Assembly: GCA_016839365.1 (NCBI GenBank) | Contig: JAEOUH010000069.1 | Coordinates: 33,698 to 97,697, forward strand | DNA length: 64,000 nt | From: Candidatus Hermodarchaeota archaeon | GTDB lineage: Archaea; Asgardarchaeota; Hermodarchaeia; Hermodarchaeales; Hermodarchaeaceae | Reading direction: 5' to 3' | Shown: in pieces, positions 1-8,097 of the stretch | Layout of the letters: each line of letters opens with the position of its first letter | How positions within the stretch are numbered: the stretch's first letter is position 1 | Program-made: the position numbers and the translations under genes | Notes under the pieces: generated by a model | What the model saw: only the letters and a program-made list of their open reading frames with translations | Databases searched by the model: none | What the model was told of the DNA's origin: nothing

Positions 1-2
1 AA

Positions 3-185
3 GAATGGGAACTCTATCCTGCTGAAGCAGTTGCAGTTGGCATGAAGGCTATTGAACAGAAGATTGCCCGTAAAGAGTGGGAAGAGAATGAACTCCTTGC
101 ACATGCTACTAAGATCATTAAACGCTCCATCGATGTGACTCAGTCCCTCATGGACAACGGGTTCATTCCCAAAGCACCCTTCTAA
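3..185 (+). CDS. Malic enzyme, C-terminal fragment (cut by window edge)
   Basis: An open frame entering from the left edge encodes 60 residues and stops at 183-185. It reads as the helical C-terminus of NAD(P)-dependent malic enzymes of the bacterial/archaeal type: an AVAVGMKAIEQKIAR segment followed by a charged helix and the ending LMDNGFIPKAPF. These enzymes decarboxylate malate to pyruvate. The catalytic and Rossmann domains lie outside the window, so the assignment rests only on tail similarity from memory. Confidence 0.55.
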   Translation, partial: EWELYPAEAVAVGMKAIEQKIARKEWEENELLAHATKIIKRSIDVTQSLMDNGFIPKAPF

Positions 186-201
186 ACCAGGGCGCTTTTT
201 T
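186..201 (+). terminator. T-rich transcription terminator after malic enzyme
   Basis: Directly after the stop codon the sequence runs through a GC-rich patch (GGGCGC) into six consecutive T residues. Oligo-T tracts are the usual intrinsic termination signal in archaea. There is no strong stem. Confidence 0.45.
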
Positions 202-302
202 ACTCCTATACGAAAACTATAGACTCTACAAGGACAAACCTTTAACCGCTTGATTTCGAACTCGTGCTAGACTAGCTTGTTATTTCATGGGAGACCTATG
301 CC

Positions 303-977
303 ATGCCAATCTTGGTATCAGATTTAGATGGAACCCTTCTCGATGTCCGAGACCGGTTCATCCATGCACAGATCAATGCGCTAGCGGATTTCGGATACAC
401 AGTGACAATTGAGCAGGTCAGTCCACTCACAGAATTTACGATGGATTACAAACAATTCCTCGGAGGATTAGATGTCCAACTTTCCCAAGAGGACCTCATC
501 CACTATTTCCTACGTATCGAACAGGAATTCTACAAAGGCTGGCAATACTCCTATGTGTTTCCTGGCGTCATCGAAGCCCTTAAGGAGATCCGTCCTCGCG
601 TCGATGCTCTACGTTTGATTACATCACGGGCGTGGGTTGAGGAGACACGGGACGAAGTCAATCATTTTGGATTGGATATCCTCTTTGATCGTCAAGTGGT
701 TACTCGCGGTGACTTGGCTCGTGCCGAGGGCGTCCAAGAAGTTCCGCTCTACCCATTTTTAGATCATCGGCAACGACTAATCCAACTTGCCATTGCTGAC
801 CTGGAAACACCAAATGATGTCTGGGTAATCGGTGATTCACCCAATGAAATGGAAGCAGCACAGAGACTAGGATATACCTCGGTTGGGGTATTAACTGGTT
901 TCTACACACCTGAAGCCTTGGACCCGTATTGCACCCACGTCCTCAATTCAGTAGCAGATATCGACACCCTTCTCTAG
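303..977 (+). CDS. HAD-superfamily hydrolase (tandem copy 1)
   Basis: This 224-aa protein opens with the HAD motif I SDLDGTLLD (nucleophile D7, acid D9). Motif II is the Thr/Ser in ITSR, and the acidic motif is VWVIGDSPNEMEAA near residue 175. A helical cap sits between motifs I and II (about residues 15-95), so it is a C1-capped phosphatase, like phosphoglycolate phosphatase. The substrate cannot be told. It starts at ATG 303 behind GGGAGAC. The next gene is a close paralogue of nearly equal length in the same order, indicating a tandem duplication. Confidence 0.85.
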   Translation: MPILVSDLDGTLLDVRDRFIHAQINALADFGYTVTIEQVSPLTEFTMDYKQFLGGLDVQLSQEDLIHYFLRIEQEFYKGWQYSYVFPGVIEALKEIRPRVDALRLITSRAWVEETRDEVNHFGLDILFDRQVVTRGDLARAEGVQEVPLYPFLDHRQRLIQLAIADLETPNDVWVIGDSPNEMEAAQRLGYTSVGVLTGFYTPEALDPYCTHVLNSVADIDTLL

Positions 978-1042
978 TTTGTGTTCAGTTCCTGACATAG
1001 TCAAGCTTATAACCGAACTAAACCTCCATCCCCCCAGTCACA

Positions 1043-1720
1043 ATGAAGTTGAAAGCATTCCTTTCCGACCTCGATGGCACCCTCATCGATACCCGAGAAA
1101 GAGCTATCCACGCCCACGCTAGCGGTCTGCACAGTATAGGTTATGATGTAACAGCCGAACAGGTACAGAGTCTATATCGATACTCCTTTGATACACGAGA
1201 TCTCCTCAACCGCTTAAACATTCAGCTCTCAGAATCCGAGTTCATCCACTATATCATGGGTTTCCGTGAATTCTTCTTTTCACATTCTGAACTCTCCCAT
1301 ATCATTCCAGGCACCATCGAAGCGCTCGAAAAGCTTCAACCGCAAATCGAACACATGCGAATTATCACATCACGACAAGACAGTGACCAAACTCGCCAAG
1401 AAATCCGACGCTTTGGATTCCACAAGTGGTTCGAGGACATTTTCACTCGTGGTGACTTGGCCCAAGCTGAGGGCAAAGATCGCATTCCCCTATTCCCATA
1501 TCTCCCCCACCGTCGCGGACTTATACGATTGGCTGTACAAGATGTCAAGACCGAAGGTGACGTCTGGGTGGTCGGTGATTCGGCGGGTGAATTGGAAGCC
1601 GCGAAAAGCCTCGGATGCTTCACCATCGGTGTCCTCACGGGATTTGGTACTAACGACGATTTAGCCCCCTTCGCTAGTCGCATATTCGACTCTTTCAAGG
1701 AAATTGTGCAACTTATCTAA
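1043..1720 (+). CDS. HAD-superfamily hydrolase (tandem copy 2)
   Basis: This 225-aa paralogue of the preceding gene has motif I SDLDGTLIDTRERAIHAH, motif II ITSRQDS and the acidic motif VWVVGDSAGELEAAKSLG. Both copies also share a GDLAQAEG/GDLARAEG segment and the tail pattern GVLTGF. Cap sequences differ more than the catalytic core, consistent with duplication followed by a change in substrate. All catalytic residues remain, so both copies should be active. It lies 65 bp after copy 1 and may be cotranscribed with it. Confidence 0.85.
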   Translation: MKLKAFLSDLDGTLIDTRERAIHAHASGLHSIGYDVTAEQVQSLYRYSFDTRDLLNRLNIQLSESEFIHYIMGFREFFFSHSELSHIIPGTIEALEKLQPQIEHMRIITSRQDSDQTRQEIRRFGFHKWFEDIFTRGDLAQAEGKDRIPLFPYLPHRRGLIRLAVQDVKTEGDVWVVGDSAGELEAAKSLGCFTIGVLTGFGTNDDLAPFASRIFDSFKEIVQLI

Positions 1721-1738
1721 GACACTACAATATGGTTT

Positions 1739-3208
1739 GTGGACATGTCTCCCACACCCTCTCAACCCACCAACTGTGACACCGATTCCACACGATTTGA
1801 CACCCGACAGTATCAAGAACATATCCTCCGACGAATCAAGGAAAACCGGAACCATAACATCTTGGTAGAATTAGACTGTGGGCTAGGCAAACGCGTCCTC
1901 ACCTACAAATTAGTCACCGAGCAGTTTCCACAAACCCGGTTCATCATCACAGTCAACTCGTCATCCTCACTTCAAGAAACCGCCCAATATCTGGAAAAAG
2001 AATACGGCGGTGTTGAAGGCTTAGGTATCCTGGCTCCCAACGTTCAAGGACCTCATCGTGAACAACTCTTGCGAGAATCTCGGGTAGTCTTGTGCACACC
2101 TCGAGTGCTAGCCAACATTCTTAAAAAAGGCAATCTGACGCCAACCAACTTCGACGGCTTGATGATCAACGAAGTAGACACTATCATTAGGCGGGTTGGA
2201 CAGGAGCGGGTGCTTATCCAACCGTGGAGTTATCTCCTCGAATTCTTTAAAGACAATTGGATTATTGGGCTCAGCGGTACCCTTCGCGACGATCATGTAG
2301 TGTTCACTGAAGAGCAGCTCCAGATCCGTAATGAACTCCAAACCCTTGCAGTGTTTCTACCTAACGTCGAACTGATCAGCATGAACGAATTGGCCGACAC
2401 TGATTTGAGCGAGTTCATCAAACCCACAATCTTGGATGCGGTTCCAGTCACCAGTCCAGTGATTCGAGCCACCTCCCTGGTCATCGACGACCTCATCCAA
2501 TCCACCCGGGAAGAAATTCACCAAAGGGTTCGCGAAGAAACCGGTCAGTCGATAGGGGAACTTCCAGAATCCACACGTATTCTACATTTAATCCTCCACG
2601 AACTCCCCATCTCAGAAGAACTCGCTCAAAAATACAGCGGACTCCTAATGACCCGGAAATATTTGTACGGCATGGCATCTAAAAGCTTCCGCCGCTACCT
2701 CCACCACCCCACCCTCAAATCTAACATCGATGTTAACCGCATGATGCAGGATTGGCCTAAAATCACTCCCAAATCACTGAAAGCCCAAGAGCTTGCATTA
2801 AACGCTGACAAAACCGTCATCCTTACCTCATACCTCAACGTCGTCAGTGAAATAGACAGCTTGCTCAAAGTGAGGGGAGTAAATACTTTTCAACTCACCG
2901 GACGCACCCAAGACAAACAAGCAGTGCTATCACAATTCAAACAGGCCAAACCACCTGCCGCAGTCATTTTATCTCCGGTCGGTGAGCGTGACCTTGACTT
3001 ACCCGATGCCGATTTGCTTATAATTTGTGATACCGTCAATACGACGAAAACGGTCTATCAGAAAATGAAGCGTAGCCGTGGTGGACGAGTTGTTTTCTTG
3101 GTGTATGCAGACACCTCAGAAGTGGAGAAACTCCGACGCCTCCTAGATAACATCATGGAGCGGTATCCCTGGTCATCACGACTCGGCGATATGAAAGATT
3201 TGCGCTAA
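1739..3208 (+). CDS. SF2 helicase-like protein with degenerate ATPase motifs
   Basis: This 489-aa protein has the layout of an SF2 helicase of the Hef/XPB kind. A YQ-type N-terminal motif (RQYQEHIL, about 23-30) is followed by Walker A CGLGKR (47-52), where the usual Thr/Ser after Lys is Arg. The Walker B position is NEVD (144-147), where the first Asp is Asn. Motif III is SGT (179-181). The C-terminal RecA-like lobe has a motif V-like VGERDLDLP and a motif VI-like MKRSRGGR. Lys, Glu and the Arg finger survive, so ATP may be bound but hydrolysis is doubtful. GTG 1739 is the longest start; ATG 1745 is equally possible. Function is unknown. Confidence 0.65.
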   Translation: MDMSPTPSQPTNCDTDSTRFDTRQYQEHILRRIKENRNHNILVELDCGLGKRVLTYKLVTEQFPQTRFIITVNSSSSLQETAQYLEKEYGGVEGLGILAPNVQGPHREQLLRESRVVLCTPRVLANILKKGNLTPTNFDGLMINEVDTIIRRVGQERVLIQPWSYLLEFFKDNWIIGLSGTLRDDHVVFTEEQLQIRNELQTLAVFLPNVELISMNELADTDLSEFIKPTILDAVPVTSPVIRATSLVIDDLIQSTREEIHQRVREETGQSIGELPESTRILHLILHELPISEELAQKYSGLLMTRKYLYGMASKSFRRYLHHPTLKSNIDVNRMMQDWPKITPKSLKAQELALNADKTVILTSYLNVVSEIDSLLKVRGVNTFQLTGRTQDKQAVLSQFKQAKPPAAVILSPVGERDLDLPDADLLIICDTVNTTKTVYQKMKRSRGGRVVFLVYADTSEVEKLRRLLDNIMERYPWSSRLGDMKDLR

Positions 3209-3233
3209 CAAAATACCCTGATATTGCCCTCCC

Positions 3234-3758
3234 CTACCAGGTCAGCCATCGAAACCAGACCATAAGGCTCACCATGATAATATAAACCAATACTACAAAA
3301 TTCAGGCCCATCAGAAGAAGAAGTGAATTAACGATACTGCGAATATCAACGAGAAGAGAGGATAAAGTAGAGAAATACCCAAGAATGAAAGTTGTCCATT
3401 GGATCCAAATTGCTGCCACCATGATAGACGCAATCGCACTTGCGAAGAACCATCGAGTATTTTGTGGGACATTCGTAGGATGCGAACAAACGCTGACCAA
3501 TACGCTACAAAGCCACGGTCCGAAGACAATAACACCAAAGGAAAGAGGAAAGTGAACCAGACTCAACTGGTTAAAAAACAGAAGCCCTCCCCCAGGTGTA
3601 GGATAATATCCTATCCGAGTAATTAAGTCAAGTGAAATAATCATCTGGGCGAATACAATGATGAACTGTGTAGCTACAGCAACTGAGAGACCAACGAACA
3701 CCAATCGCCAAGCTAGATTACTGCCCAGGTATTCATCGTAATCGTATACAACACCCAA
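3234..3758 (-). CDS. Integral membrane protein (paralogue of the 3785-4300 gene)
   Basis: This 174-aa protein has about four hydrophobic segments (approximately residues 17-40, 65-90, 105-130 and 140-170). A TTG start is chosen because GAGGG lies 7 nt upstream. It shares its layout with the neighbouring membrane protein: an aromatic AWR before the first helix, a GG..FF patch, a FGPWL motif near the end of helix two, and a (T/S)HP motif after it. No known family is recognised. Confidence 0.6.
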   Translation of the reverse strand: MGVVYDYDEYLGSNLAWRLVFVGLSVAVATQFIIVFAQMIISLDLITRIGYYPTPGGGLLFFNQLSLVHFPLSFGVIVFGPWLCSVLVSVCSHPTNVPQNTRWFFASAIASIMVAAIWIQWTTFILGYFSTLSSLLVDIRSIVNSLLLLMGLNFVVLVYIIMVSLMVWFRWLTW

Positions 3759-3784
3759 ACATGTTCCCTCGCTCCAATCCTGTT

Positions 3785-4300
3785 CTAAGGGTTATTTAAA
3801 ACCTCAGATACAGGCTTTAGCCACTTCCACCAAAAAACCACACTTATCCCAACAATGGTGAACCCCACGATCCCATAGAGGATAGATGTGGTGACCAACT
3901 CAAACAACACAAATGGATCCGGTGGGTAAGGCCAGGTAACATGGTTGTATAACAGGATTAACTCTCCCCAACACATACCGATAAACGTCATAATCAAAAA
4001 TCCCTGGCCTAGCCATTGCCAATACTGGGATCCGTATTTTGGATGTGTGCTGCCAAAAATCACAATCATACCAAACCATGGGCCAATAAGCGTGGTGATT
4101 ATCAGAGTAAATATCAAACTGAAGAATTGCATAGTCCCACCAAACGACCAATTCGATAGGAGAAAAGCTTGGCGTGTCAATTCAAATAACACGATTTGAC
4201 TCACGATCAGGCATAGGCTAGCACTTGTTAGAATAATGAATCCCCACCGCCATGCCCGTTTTGAACCAGGATAAACTTCAACAGACTTTTTCAATTCCAT
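3785..4300 (-). CDS. Integral membrane protein (paralogue of the 3234-3758 gene)
   Basis: This 171-aa protein has four predicted membrane helices. ATG at 4300 is preceded by GGAGAGG at good distance, which decides the start over a longer frame beginning at 4354. It shares AWRWGF, the GG..QFF patch, IGPWFG and STHP at the same places as the next gene downstream, so the two are tandem duplicates. A 26-bp gap suggests one transcript. Nothing in the sequence indicates a substrate. Confidence 0.65.
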   Translation of the reverse strand: MELKKSVEVYPGSKRAWRWGFIILTSASLCLIVSQIVLFELTRQAFLLSNWSFGGTMQFFSLIFTLIITTLIGPWFGMIVIFGSTHPKYGSQYWQWLGQGFLIMTFIGMCWGELILLYNHVTWPYPPDPFVLFELVTTSILYGIVGFTIVGISVVFWWKWLKPVSEVLNNP

Positions 4301-4365
4301 ACATTTTCCTCTCCATAAAATAGTAACCAAGGCACCCAGAGGGCTTGTATCCAATTAATTCTTAG

Positions 4366-4382
4366 TATTACAAGGATTTAAC
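4366..4382 (+). promoter_or_regulatory. Possible promoter of the JAMM/E1 pair
   Basis: An AAGGATTTAAC stretch sits about 40 bp before the JAMM start. The same 11-mer occurs about 50 bp before the acetyltransferase start at 15736 (15686-15696). It could be a BRE plus a weak TATA-like element. This is only a positional inference. Confidence 0.35.
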
Positions 4383-4415
4383 AATTCAGAACAATGTTTC
4401 AACTTGTGAAACTGA

Positions 4416-5039
4416 ATGACCACCCACAATCAGCATTCCAAAGAAGAATCAACAGCTCCTACGGTCTTTCCTGTCTACGTCTTTGAGAGAACTAGCAAAT
4501 CAATCTTCAACTATTGTCTCAACAAAGCCACAGGGTCATCTCCGCGTGAAGCCCTGGGCGTCGTTCTGGGCTTTCGTCGACAATGGCAGGGAGAGAAGTA
4601 TATCCGTATCACCGATTGGGCCACCGGACACGTAGAAGCCAGTATTGCCCATGCCCGGTTCACTCCAGAAGGTATCCTCGAATATCGGCTTACCCTGCAC
4701 GATCGGTATGGCAATAATCCCCATTCTCCTCGCGTCGTCGGCCTCTGGCACTCCCATCCCTTTGGTGGCGATCCGCAGTTCTCCTCAACGGATTTACGTA
4801 CATTCTTCAACACGCCTTTCTGTGCTGAGGGCAACGTCTTCTTTTTGATTGATCCCCTCAGCCGGATCTTCAAAGTGTATATGCTTCGACCACGGCCCGA
4901 ACAGCCCGGCTTACAGCTAGAAAGGGTAGAATGGTGTACCTATCGTCCATCAGTCCCCGCTGGGGAACCAATGCTTCAGGATAACTCGCTAATCCATGAG
5001 GAGGAAATGCGTGATGACGAAGAAGCCCACACCGATTGA
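4416..5039 (+). CDS. JAMM (JAB1/MPN/Mov34) metallopeptidase
   Basis: This 207-aa protein carries a full JAMM zinc motif: upstream Glu E45 in REALGVVLG, then H112-S-H114-P followed by S123-S-T-D126. JAMM peptidases cleave (iso)peptide bonds next to ubiquitin-like proteins, either trimming a precursor tail or removing conjugated modifier. The gene overlaps the E1-like gene by 26 bp, a layout typical of prokaryotic Ubl operons. The N-terminal 20 and C-terminal 35 residues look disordered. With a Ubl ending in VGQ in the facing operon, one role could be exposing a C-terminal Gly (inference). Confidence 0.9.
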   Translation: MTTHNQHSKEESTAPTVFPVYVFERTSKSIFNYCLNKATGSSPREALGVVLGFRRQWQGEKYIRITDWATGHVEASIAHARFTPEGILEYRLTLHDRYGNNPHSPRVVGLWHSHPFGGDPQFSSTDLRTFFNTPFCAEGNVFFLIDPLSRIFKVYMLRPRPEQPGLQLERVEWCTYRPSVPAGEPMLQDNSLIHEEEMRDDEEAHTD

Positions 5040-5877
5040 TTTAGAGTATTTTGAGAAGGATCAGCATGATCGAACACGACGCTGGTTGGGGGCTACCAAT
5101 CTTGAGGCCGTTCGTCAGTCAACGGTACTGATGGTGGGCGCAGGGGCAGTCGGGAATGAGGTCTGTAAGAATCTCGGCTTGTTAGGGGTTGGGAAAATCG
5201 TTTTGGTGGATCCCGATAAAGTGGCCGCCTCCAATTTGAACCGCTGTGTTTTCTTTCGTCCAGGAGACCACGATATTAAGTTCAAAGTCGATGCAGTGGC
5301 TGAGCGGCTCCCTGAACTCGCAACCGATACAGTGGTTGAACCACATGCCATACCGATACAGGTTGCACCGGACGAAGTGTGGGATGTTGACTTAGTGTTG
5401 GTCGGTGTTGACAACCATTATGCCCGCTACCTGCTGAATGCTAAAAATCTCAGCATCGAGCCACCCTTGCCAGTGATAAATGGGGCTATGGGAAAGGACT
5501 TCGTGTCAGTTGAAGTCCTCGCGCCACCAAAGACAGCGTGCTTGGTGTGTTCGTGGAGTAAAGACTTCGTCGATCATGTCATCACCAACGAAGTACGCAC
5601 ACGATGTGATCCTTTCTTTGTTGACACTATGCCCCGATTTCCCATGATTAGTTTTGTTACCTCCGTTGTGGGCGCAGTGATGGCGTGGGAAGCCACAAAG
5701 ATGCTTGCTGGATTACAGCAGTGGCGTCTAACGGGGCAATGGCAGGAGGGGCTCAAACCAGCACTTGGCCGGTTCATCCAATACGACTTACACAAGCATA
5801 AATCCATGACAGGACCAATTATGGCAAATCCACGGTGTACAGAAATTTTCTGTCGCGATAAGCGGAAACATCTCTAA
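5014..5877 (+). CDS. ThiF/MoeB/E1-like Ubl-activating enzyme
   Basis: This 287-aa adenylyltransferase has a Rossmann GAGAVGNEV (42-50), an acidic switch DPDKV (66-70), N74-LNR, K91, and VGVDNHYAR (130-138). These are the ATP-binding and adenylating features of E1/ThiF proteins. C176-x2-C179 and C275-x4-C280 could form the structural zinc site, with C198 (TRCDPF) as a candidate catalytic cysteine on the crossover loop. An AGGAGG at 4999-5004 supports GTG 5011 or ATG 5014 rather than an upstream ATG at 4996. The family activates a Ubl C-terminus as an acyl-adenylate and often a thioester. Confidence 0.9.
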   Translation: MTKKPTPIDLEYFEKDQHDRTRRWLGATNLEAVRQSTVLMVGAGAVGNEVCKNLGLLGVGKIVLVDPDKVAASNLNRCVFFRPGDHDIKFKVDAVAERLPELATDTVVEPHAIPIQVAPDEVWDVDLVLVGVDNHYARYLLNAKNLSIEPPLPVINGAMGKDFVSVEVLAPPKTACLVCSWSKDFVDHVITNEVRTRCDPFFVDTMPRFPMISFVTSVVGAVMAWEATKMLAGLQQWRLTGQWQEGLKPALGRFIQYDLHKHKSMTGPIMANPRCTEIFCRDKRKHL

Positions 5878-5881
5878 CCCG

Positions 5882-7483
5882 TTAGATTAAACCAATGGTC
5901 TTCTGCCAGACCGTTGAAGTCGGTTTCTGATCAGCCCACAAGCGTAGGTTCAGAGTTACTTTGGGGGCTCCATTTGGCATAGGGAGGTTCATCCAAATAT
6001 TCACAGGGGAATCTAATCGAGGTGCGAAGGGTTCAATAGCCACTACCTGGTCCATAAGGCCGTCTGAAACGGTTGCTGTCATCACCATTTGGTCTAACGG
6101 ATGGGCACTGCTTGGTTTTGGAATCAATGAGACCTTCAAGGGCAACGTACTCCCACGTGGGACAGCATCAGGGGCGTTAACCTCTAATTCTGCGGGGGCT
6201 TCTCTCAACCGGGCGGGAACCGATTCGGGGACACCCACCACTCGTTTTACTTTCCACCCGGTCTCAATCTTGGGCTCAGAACGCTCTCCCTTTTTTCCAT
6301 CAATGGCAACAGTATCAGAGTACCAACTGACTTTGAATTCTTGGCGGACGCGAGTATCCATCCAGTTTCCGATGATAAGGGGAATATGACGGTTTGTCAC
6401 TCCTAACAATCCCATGGCCCCATGCCAGGTCGGATCAACAGGGATCCATTGACCCCGAATCCAAATTTCACTCCAAGCATGACGCTCCCAGGACTGCCCA
6501 TTATAAGCATAACCCGCTTCCAATCGGGCTGGTATTTTGTTCGCGCGACACAACGCCGCAAATAAAGCGGCATATTCAGTGCAATCACCAACCTGCTTTT
6601 CGATAGCATAAGCTGCTCCTCTTTCATACTCTTGACGAACATACCGCATCTTCTTTGTAACTGCCCTCATCGCTGCTTGTGCAAATTGTATCGGTGTTGA
6701 ATGATCTTTAGCAATATCTCGGGCAAGATCTTTGATGAGGTGGTGGTGTGATTCTATGAAATTTTCTGGTTGGGTGAACTTAACGATATTGGATGGAAAG
6801 GCTGAGTTGCGAGTTTCTGGCGGAATATTATACCGTAGTGCGCGATTCCGAATGAGAGCTGTGTACCCACAGGTAAAGGCTTCTCCAACAGCAAGACTAG
6901 CTTGATGAAATCGTATCCATTGATTTCCGATTGTATCATTCTGTTGTTGTCCATCCTTCGGAGAGAACTGGATATCAAGTACCGTTTGCCGAGGAGGCAG
7001 CGAAGGCGGAGCAGCTATTATAACTCGAACATTGCTGATTCGAGCACGTGTAATGTTCTTCACAGTCGCTGAATAATTGACCCTGTGCACTACAATTGGT
7101 GGATGTCCTCCTTCAAAGCGAAAGCATCCCATGACATAATGATCGTCGGGAGGTCCTCGATAGGGATACTTATCGATTGCGGCTTTGATGCGGGTTTCCT
7201 GCAATGCAACAACGATTGTATAGAATCCAGACAGCAGATTTGCCGTCAGTGGCACACTAAATTCACCTGTATTAGTCTTACCAAAATGAAACGGGACCTT
7301 ACTCACCATTCGCCCGAAGGGATCAATGATGTAGACGATCCCATTGTCAACCTTTACATTCGATTTTGCTTGACCCTTTCGTTTCAACTGAATAGAAATC
7401 CGTTGACCGGCTTTAACACTCGGAACACCATCTTGCCTCGTAGGGGCGATAATTTTCAAAGACACGGGAAGATTACTCGTCAT
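5882..7483 (-). CDS. Transglutaminase-fold protein in the Ubl operon
   Basis: This 533-aa protein contains a transglutaminase-like core with the complete triad: C301 in GDCTEYAA, H335 in RHAWSEIW and D350 in PVDPTW. It is flanked by beta-rich regions at about 1-220 and 385-533 that look like immunoglobulin-like or macroglobulin-like sandwiches. There is no signal peptide, so it is probably cytoplasmic. This fold includes transglutaminases, deamidases, PNGases and proteases, so the reaction is unknown. It is the last gene of the operon, overlapping the RING-like gene by 11 bp. That suggests work on the same substrates, such as Ubl removal or cross-linking (inference). Confidence 0.8.
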   Translation of the reverse strand: MTSNLPVSLKIIAPTRQDGVPSVKAGQRISIQLKRKGQAKSNVKVDNGIVYIIDPFGRMVSKVPFHFGKTNTGEFSVPLTANLLSGFYTIVVALQETRIKAAIDKYPYRGPPDDHYVMGCFRFEGGHPPIVVHRVNYSATVKNITRARISNVRVIIAAPPSLPPRQTVLDIQFSPKDGQQQNDTIGNQWIRFHQASLAVGEAFTCGYTALIRNRALRYNIPPETRNSAFPSNIVKFTQPENFIESHHHLIKDLARDIAKDHSTPIQFAQAAMRAVTKKMRYVRQEYERGAAYAIEKQVGDCTEYAALFAALCRANKIPARLEAGYAYNGQSWERHAWSEIWIRGQWIPVDPTWHGAMGLLGVTNRHIPLIIGNWMDTRVRQEFKVSWYSDTVAIDGKKGERSEPKIETGWKVKRVVGVPESVPARLREAPAELEVNAPDAVPRGSTLPLKVSLIPKPSSAHPLDQMVMTATVSDGLMDQVVAIEPFAPRLDSPVNIWMNLPMPNGAPKVTLNLRLWADQKPTSTVWQKTIGLI

Positions 7484-7868
7484 TATCTCGACCTACTTGG
7501 TCGGCTTCAGAGCGGGATTCGATTCCTTCTTCTTCTGGAAGAATAACTACTTTTCCACCCAGTGGTTGAGGTGAGCGTCGGGGGACATCGCCCAATATTC
7601 TCACAGATGTTCGTATCTCCGTAGGTTGGCTTCCTAAATCCAATCGGGGACCCAAAAACCGAGTAAAGTGTGGAGAGTGGGCTTCACCGCCACGAACGAT
7701 TGCTCCGGGACAGGTGCCTTGCCCTGATTCTAAGAAGAGGGCACGACACGAAGGACAAATATAGCTACCACAGACTGTACAAATCCACCATTGGCTCCGT
7801 GCATTTTCAAGTGAAACTTGAGTGGCACAAGCCGCACACCGCATTTGGGATGCACCATGTATACTCAT
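7473..7868 (-). CDS. RING-like zinc protein (Nse1-RING pattern), copy in the Ubl operon
   Basis: This 131-aa protein has an N-terminal treble-clef/RING-like domain: C11-x2-C14-x15-C30-x2-C33-x4-C38-x2-C41-x11-C53-P, with H64 or H67 available as the last ligand. The middle C-x2-C-x4-(H/C)-x2-C and the C-P after about 12 residues match the pattern I recall for the RING of eukaryotic Nse1. The tail (70-131) looks disordered and carries VRIL (89-92) and VVIL (107-110). ATG has GGAGAG 7 nt upstream and a 4-bp ATGA overlap with the upstream gene. A ligase role (E3) is inferred from its E1/E2/Ubl neighbours. Confidence 0.7.
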   Translation of the reverse strand: MSIHGASQMRCAACATQVSLENARSQWWICTVCGSYICPSCRALFLESGQGTCPGAIVRGGEAHSPHFTRFLGPRLDLGSQPTEIRTSVRILGDVPRRSPQPLGGKVVILPEEEGIESRSEADQVGRDNDE

Positions 7869-8083
7869 GATGGTCTCTCCTTAAGCTCACGTCGTTTCTT
7901 TTTACCATGAATTCTAATGGAATAATAAGGCGAAAAGTTGGGAGGTCGTTCTTCTTCAAAAGGGATGTCTCTCTCTCGGAGAATCTGAATCCGGGTTTCC
8001 CTCTCAGATTCATTCGTTGATTTTTCAGGTTCTTCCTCATACTCGTCGGGGCTTTCTTTCTCCTCTGAAGGTGGATCCGACAT
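7865..8083 (-). CDS. Small charged protein with an RIQIL motif
   Basis: This 72-aa protein is acidic in its first half (SEEKESPDEYEEEPE) and basic at the end (GKKKRRELKE). Between them lies RIQIL (31-35), similar to the VRIL motifs in the neighbouring RING-like and E2-like proteins. ATG 8083 is chosen because GAGGTG precedes it by 6 nt; a GTG lies 9 bp further upstream. It overlaps the next gene by 4 bp, so translation is probably coupled. It has no recognisable family and is likely a disordered adaptor or a modification substrate (inference). Confidence 0.6.
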   Translation of the reverse strand: MSDPPSEEKESPDEYEEEPEKSTNESERETRIQILRERDIPFEEERPPNFSPYYSIRIHGKKKRRELKERPS

Positions 8084-8097
8084 AATTGACACCTCGT

